From: Mucilaginibacter sp. UBA5151
Lineage (GTDB): Bacteria > Bacteroidota > Bacteroidia > Sphingobacteriales > Sphingobacteriaceae
Direction: 5' to 3'
Assembly: GCA_002413785.1 (NCBI GenBank)
Contig: DHXR01000051.1
Coordinates: forward strand, 92,149-101,940
DNA length: 9,792 nt
Position 1 is the stretch's first letter. Every line of letters begins with the position of its first letter. This document shows positions 6,219 to 9,792 of this stretch, one piece after another. The notes below the pieces were generated by a model. It did no database searches, was not told where the DNA came from, and worked only from the letters and a program-made list of their open reading frames with translations. The position numbers and the translations under genes are program-made.

Positions 6219-6278
6219 TTATTGAATGATTGAGCAATAGATTTATAAAATCTATAACTTATAAAAATCAAAACAGAT

Positions 6279-6320
6279 ACAATTACCAGCCCCCTGATAA
6301 AGGGGGCTGGTAATTGTTTT
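6279..6320 (+). terminator. Strong intrinsic-terminator hairpin between pstS and pstC
   Basis: A perfect 17-bp stem pairs 6279-6295 with 6301-6317 around a GATAA loop. Its centre is CAGCCCCCT against AGGGGGCTG, and it is followed by T residues (6317-6320). This is a textbook rho-independent shape placed inside the pst cluster. It probably gives a short transcript ending after pstS with some read-through to pstCAB-phoU. Stabilisation of the upstream mRNA end is another possible effect. Confidence 0.88.
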
Positions 6321-6378
6321 GTATAGTGGAACCTGATTTTGATAAATTAGCCTTCCGGTTAAAAGGAAGTAAATTACG

Positions 6379-7293
6379 ATGAAAAATAAAAGATTAGACC
6401 TCTCGTACAGTCAAATGAAATGGGAAACCATTTTTAAGCGTATATTGGTGATAATGAGTGTGGTTTTGCTGGTAATAGTTATCGGTATACTGATAACACT
6501 TATTATGGAATCAATGCCATCTATTAAATCCCTTGGAATAGAATACTTGTGGGGGAAAGTATGGGATCCGGTTAATAATGTTTACGGAGCTTATCCTTTT
6601 TTAATGGGCACATTGCTTACCTCTTTTACTGCTCTCATTATTTCTATCCCTTTTTCGTACGCAATTTCTATTTACCTGGGCGAATACAACACGACTGGCT
6701 GGCTTTCGAATCTGCTAAAAAATACTATTGAGCTTATCGCGGCGGTACCATCTATAATTTATGGTTTTTGGGGGTTGTTTGTCCTGGTACCTATCGTCCG
6801 TACAATTGAGTCGAAAATTGGAGTGGCCCCTTACGGGGTAGGCATTTTTGCTTCGTCGCTTGTGTTGGCGGTTATGATCATTCCGTATGCAGCATCAATG
6901 GGGACGTCGCTGATCCGGATGGTGCCATCGCCTTTAAAAGAGGGCGCTTATGCCTTGGGCGCAACCCGTTTTGAAGTTATCCGCAGCGTGATCTTACCTT
7001 TTACGCGTTCGGGTTTATTTGCGGGTATTCTTTTATCATTGGGCCGCGCACTTGGCGAAACGATGGCGGTAACGCTGCTGATAGGTAATACCAGCGCTAT
7101 AGCACATACTATAAAAGATGCTTTTTTTGGCCCGGGAAATACTATGGCAAGCGTTATTGCCAATGAGTTTACTGAAGCCGACCATACCGTATATTTATCG
7201 GCCCTTATTGAACTTGGTTTAGTGTTATTCTTTGTTACGGTTATTATTAACCTTATCGGCAAAAGAATAATTTCAAAATACACTAACAAATAA
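6379..7293 (+). CDS. pstC: Phosphate ABC transporter permease PstC
   Basis: This 304-residue inner-membrane protein has about six hydrophobic helices: roughly 22-43, 73-100, 116-141, 152-172, 211-235 and 271-294. It pairs with PstA to form the phosphate channel. The cytoplasmic EAA loop that docks on the ATPase is at about 188-207 (EGAYALGATRFEVIRSVILP). The conserved VPSIIYGFWGL (123-133) and GRALGETMAV (222-231) are typical of PstC. An AAGGAAGT ribosome binding site lies about 10 bases before the ATG, clearer than for other genes here. That fits initiation on a transcript emerging from, or restarting after, the upstream terminator. The stop is 4 bases before pstA, so the two are translationally close. 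Confidence 0.96.
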   Translation: MKNKRLDLSYSQMKWETIFKRILVIMSVVLLVIVIGILITLIMESMPSIKSLGIEYLWGKVWDPVNNVYGAYPFLMGTLLTSFTALIISIPFSYAISIYLGEYNTTGWLSNLLKNTIELIAAVPSIIYGFWGLFVLVPIVRTIESKIGVAPYGVGIFASSLVLAVMIIPYAASMGTSLIRMVPSPLKEGAYALGATRFEVIRSVILPFTRSGLFAGILLSLGRALGETMAVTLLIGNTSAIAHTIKDAFFGPGNTMASVIANEFTEADHTVYLSALIELGLVLFFVTVIINLIGKRIISKYTNK

Positions 7294-7297
7294 TATT

Positions 7298-8143
7298 ATG
7301 GATGCACGAATAGGAATAAGAAATACCAAGAGTGTTTTATTTAAATCGGTTATCATATTTTTAGCCTTTGTTATCACCATACCCTTAATTATTGTATTGC
7401 TTTATATTATAAAGCAAGGAGTAATGCAGGTTAACTGGCACTTTTTAACCAATATACCTGCGCCTGTCGGCGAAGCCGGCGGCGGTATCAGCAATGCCTT
7501 GTTAGGCAGCTTTATTATTGTGGTGATGTCATCAATAATAGCTATACCTGTGGGTGTACTGGCTGGTATTTACCTGAGCGAAAATGCCGGAACCAGGCTC
7601 GCTTATTACAGCGGCTTATGTGTTGATATTTTGCAAGGTGTACCCTCAATTGTTGTGGGTATAGCCGTTTATTTTTGGGTGGTTAAACCATTGGGTACTT
7701 TTTCTGCCGTATCGGGAAGTATAGCCCTGTCGATCATGATGCTGCCGATAGTGATACGTTCGACAGAGCAAACACTGCTTTTGTTGCCTGATACACTTAA
7801 AGAGGCAGCACTCTCATTAGGCGTGCCATATCACAGGGTTATCTTAAAGGTTATTGTTCCCTGCGGTTTTGCAGGGATATTATCCGGCATCATGTTATCG
7901 GTAGCGCGTATTATAGGCGAAACCGCCCCATTATTGTTTACCGCGTTTGGCAACCCTTATTTGTCAACCGCTATTACTAAACCAATGGAGACTTTGCCCC
8001 ACCTGATATATACTTATGCCACCAGCCCTTATGACGACTGGCATAATCTTGCCTGGGGGGCATCATTTATATTATTAATGTTTGTGCTACTATTAAACAT
8101 ATTTACAAAACTGATTACAAGAAAATGGAACATACAGTTGTAA
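7298..8143 (+). CDS. pstA: Phosphate ABC transporter permease PstA
   Basis: The 281-residue partner permease of PstC has about six membrane helices, the first at about 17-38 and the last at about 252-271. The segment ISNALLGSFIIVVMSSIIAI (64-83) begins the core permease domain. GVPSIVVGIAVY (114-125) and ARIIGETAPLLFTA (203-216) are typical PstA stretches. The EAA loop is at 169-188 (EAALSLGVPYHRVILKVIVP). The start is 4 bases after the pstC stop. Its last 19 bases overlap the beginning of pstB in another frame, which suggests translational coupling of the permease and the ATPase. Confidence 0.96.
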   Translation: MDARIGIRNTKSVLFKSVIIFLAFVITIPLIIVLLYIIKQGVMQVNWHFLTNIPAPVGEAGGGISNALLGSFIIVVMSSIIAIPVGVLAGIYLSENAGTRLAYYSGLCVDILQGVPSIVVGIAVYFWVVKPLGTFSAVSGSIALSIMMLPIVIRSTEQTLLLLPDTLKEAALSLGVPYHRVILKVIVPCGFAGILSGIMLSVARIIGETAPLLFTAFGNPYLSTAITKPMETLPHLIYTYATSPYDDWHNLAWGASFILLMFVLLLNIFTKLITRKWNIQL

Positions 8144-8883
8144 GCGCTTCAAAATTTAATGCCTGGTTTGGTGATAACCACGCCGTAAAAGATGTGTCAA
8201 TCAGCATCGAAAAAAACCAGGTTATAGCGGTAATGGGGCCATCCGGTTGTGGGAAGACAACTTTTTTACGCTGCATAAACCGGATGCATGAGTTGATACC
8301 GGGTGCTACTACAAAAGGCTCGTTGAAACTATACGCCGATGATATTTATACCATGAACCCAATATACGTGAGGTATAAAATCGGCATGGTTTTTCAAAGG
8401 CCAAATCCATTTCCCAATTTAAGTATTTATGATAACGTGGTTGCAGGTTATAAGCTCAACGGGCTTAAGATGGCAAAGGCTGATATGGATCATATTGTTG
8501 AAAAATCATTAACGTCAGCCGCTTTGTGGAATGAAGTTAAAGATTCTTTGCATAAAAAAGGCACATTTCTATCGGGCGGCCAGCAGCAGCGCTTATGTAT
8601 TGCACGCGCTATTGCCATGGAACCCGAAGTGATTTTATTTGATGAGCCTACTTCGGCACTCGACCCTATATCTACCTCAAGCGTTGAACAGTTGTTTCAC
8701 GAACTTAAAGAAAAATATACCCTAATTATTGTAACGCATAACATGCAGCAAGCAGCGCGTGTTAGTGATAAAACAGCATTTTTTTACGTTGGGGAACTGG
8801 TGGAGTTTGATGACACCAAAACCATGTTTACCGCGCCGACAGATGTACGCACACAAAATTATATTACAGGAAGGTTTAGTTAG
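8125..8883 (+). CDS. pstB: Phosphate ABC transporter ATP-binding protein PstB
   Basis: The 252-residue cytoplasmic ATPase powers phosphate import through PstC/PstA. All nucleotide-binding motifs are intact: Walker A GPSGCGKTT (38-46), Q-loop MVFQRPNPFP (88-97), signature LSGGQ (149-153), Walker B VILFDE (169-174), D-loop SALD (177-180) and the switch histidine in VTHNM (His205). The segment FQRPNPFP is particularly characteristic of PstB among ABC ATPases. The ATG lies inside the 3' end of pstA, giving a 19-base overlap. Its stop codon is followed immediately by the nonamer repeat array that separates it from phoU. Confidence 0.97.
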   Translation: MEHTVVSASKFNAWFGDNHAVKDVSISIEKNQVIAVMGPSGCGKTTFLRCINRMHELIPGATTKGSLKLYADDIYTMNPIYVRYKIGMVFQRPNPFPNLSIYDNVVAGYKLNGLKMAKADMDHIVEKSLTSAALWNEVKDSLHKKGTFLSGGQQQRLCIARAIAMEPEVILFDEPTSALDPISTSSVEQLFHELKEKYTLIIVTHNMQQAARVSDKTAFFYVGELVEFDDTKTMFTAPTDVRTQNYITGRFS

Positions 8884-8959
8884 GTTGGAAAAGTTGTAAG
8901 CGTTGTAAAAGTTAAAAAAGAGACTTGCAACCCTTACAACTCTTACAACATTTACAACA
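8884..8959. repeat. Paired 9-base repeat arrays in inverted orientation (pstB-phoU gap)
   Basis: Directly after the pstB stop, four 9-base units read GTTGGAAAA, GTTGTAAGC, GTTGTAAAA, GTTAAAAAA (8884-8919). A second set reads CTTGCAACC, CTTACAACT, CTTACAACA, TTTACAACA (8924-8959). The sets are reverse complements in character: 8893-8913 pairs with 8938-8958 at 18 of 21 positions plus one G-U. A hairpin with a 24-base loop could form in the mRNA and lower or insulate phoU expression. The period is 9, unlike the 7 of the other arrays. Confidence 0.85.
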
Positions 8960-8976
8960 CATTACAAACAAAAACA

Positions 8977-9660
8977 ATGACACCATTAGAAACCGAAATA
9001 GTATCGCTTAAAAAAGAGCTGATCAGCATGTGGATGTTGGTTCAGTCGCAAATGAACAAGGCTAAAGAAGCCATGGTTACGTTTGATAAGGACCTTGCCC
9101 GTGAGGTTTTGATAAAAGAAAAAAGGGTAAACTCATTTGAGCTTAAAATTGACAGGGACTGTGAAAATATTTTTGCTTTGCATTGCCCTGTTGCTATCGA
9201 CCTGCGGTTTTTGCTTGCCGCACTTAAAATAAACACCAACCTCGAACGTATCGGCGATATTGCTGCGGGGATAGCATTTTACGTAGTGGAATCTGCTGAA
9301 AACTTTGGAATAAAATCGCTTGAGAGCACATCCATGTTACACATGTACGAGGAAGCAGTGAACATACTGATTGATACCCGCATTGCCTTTGAAAAAGAAG
9401 ATACAGCGCTTGCCCGCAGCATATTTAAAAGGGATGAAGTTTTAGACGAAATCAATGAAAATGCGCCTATCGCGATAGCGGAATTAATAAAAGAAGATTT
9501 GAACAGTATTCCGGAGGCACTTTATATACTTTCGATCATCCGCAAACTTGAACGGGTTGGCGACCAATCGAAAAATATTGCAGAAGAGATCATATTTTAC
9601 GTTGAAGCTAAAATATTAAAGCACCTGGATAGCGGCAAACGTAAGATTGGAGGGGAGTAG
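8977..9660 (+). CDS. phoU: Phosphate signalling regulator PhoU
   Basis: The 227-residue all-helical cytoplasmic protein consists of two related three-helix bundles. Each carries the metal-binding-type motif: LERIGDIAAGIA at 89-100 and LERVGDQSKNIA at 191-202. The length agrees with the usual 220-240. PhoU is known to restrain the Pst transporter and to pass its state to the PhoR sensor kinase, damping the Pho response when phosphate is ample. It is the last gene of the cluster, behind the repeat hairpin, which may lower its level relative to PstB. The start follows an A-rich leader. Neither phoR nor phoB is present nearby in this window. Confidence 0.95.
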   Translation: MTPLETEIVSLKKELISMWMLVQSQMNKAKEAMVTFDKDLAREVLIKEKRVNSFELKIDRDCENIFALHCPVAIDLRFLLAALKINTNLERIGDIAAGIAFYVVESAENFGIKSLESTSMLHMYEEAVNILIDTRIAFEKEDTALARSIFKRDEVLDEINENAPIAIAELIKEDLNSIPEALYILSIIRKLERVGDQSKNIAEEIIFYVEAKILKHLDSGKRKIGGE

Positions 9661-9666
9661 CAGGGG

Positions 9667-9694
9667 GATTTACGATTTACGATTTACGATTTTA
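9667..9694. repeat. Heptamer array (unit GATTTAC)
   Basis: Three perfect copies of GATTTAC and a fourth variant copy (GATTTTA) begin 6 bases after the phoU stop codon and lie 23 bases before the terminator stem. Confidence 0.9.
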
Positions 9695-9717
9695 GAATTG
9701 ATGAATTTTAATTGCCG

Positions 9718-9745
9718 GGCGGATAGAAATATCCGCCTTTTTTTT
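9718..9745 (+). terminator. Intrinsic terminator after phoU
   Basis: GGCGGATA (9718-9725) pairs perfectly with TATCCGCC (9730-9737) around a GAAA tetraloop and is followed by eight T (9738-9745). It is a textbook rho-independent terminator and marks the end of the pst cluster. Confidence 0.95.
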
Positions 9746-9792
9746 GTGTTGTTTTGCAAATTTGTTAGATAATCAGGGCAGACGCATTAAAA

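Overview
This window is most likely chromosomal DNA of a Bacteroidota bacterium, probably Sphingobacteriaceae (Mucilaginibacter/Pedobacter type). This is inferred from the moderately AT-rich composition, the A-rich leaders without clear Shine-Dalgarno sites before pstS and phoU, a porin placed ahead of pstS, DUF47- and DUF5995-type proteins as I remember them from that phylum, and short-period repeat arrays in the gaps between genes. No database search was possible, so family names rest on recognised motifs.

Left part (1-2640): an accessory-looking stretch of small genes. It holds a heptamer repeat array (1-66), a two-helix membrane protein (85-546), a possible 50-residue one-helix protein (649-801), a 56-residue double-CxxC zinc-ribbon protein (916-1086), a decayed DUF5995-like gene whose middle is missing (1079-1451), a repeat-filled gap with a possible coding remnant (1523-1675), a membrane-anchored protein with a SHOCT-like tail (1839-2237), and a phage-repressor-like HTH protein with a coiled-coil tail (2275-2637).

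Middle (2640-3695): a DUF47 (PhoU-like) gene lies on the minus strand, convergent with the HTH gene and divergent from the phosphate cluster. Its reading frame is broken near the N terminus at a run of seven A; removing one A restores a full-length 212-residue protein. The AT-rich gap 3392-3695 must hold the promoters of the two divergent units.

Right part (3696-9745): a complete high-affinity phosphate uptake cluster in the order outer-membrane porin, pstS, pstC, pstA, pstB, phoU. The porin would bring phosphate across the outer membrane, PstS would bind it in the periplasm, PstC and PstA form the inner-membrane channel, PstB hydrolyses ATP, and PhoU signals transporter state and restrains uptake. 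Hairpins sit after the porin, after pstS (17-bp stem plus T-run) and between pstB and phoU, so transcript levels are probably stepped down along the cluster. A textbook intrinsic terminator (9718-9745) ends it. No phoR/phoB is present in the window.

The most unusual pattern is that short tandem arrays of period 7 (once 9), with a different unit each time, begin at or within about ten bases of the stop codons of most genes here, sometimes as inverted pairs.
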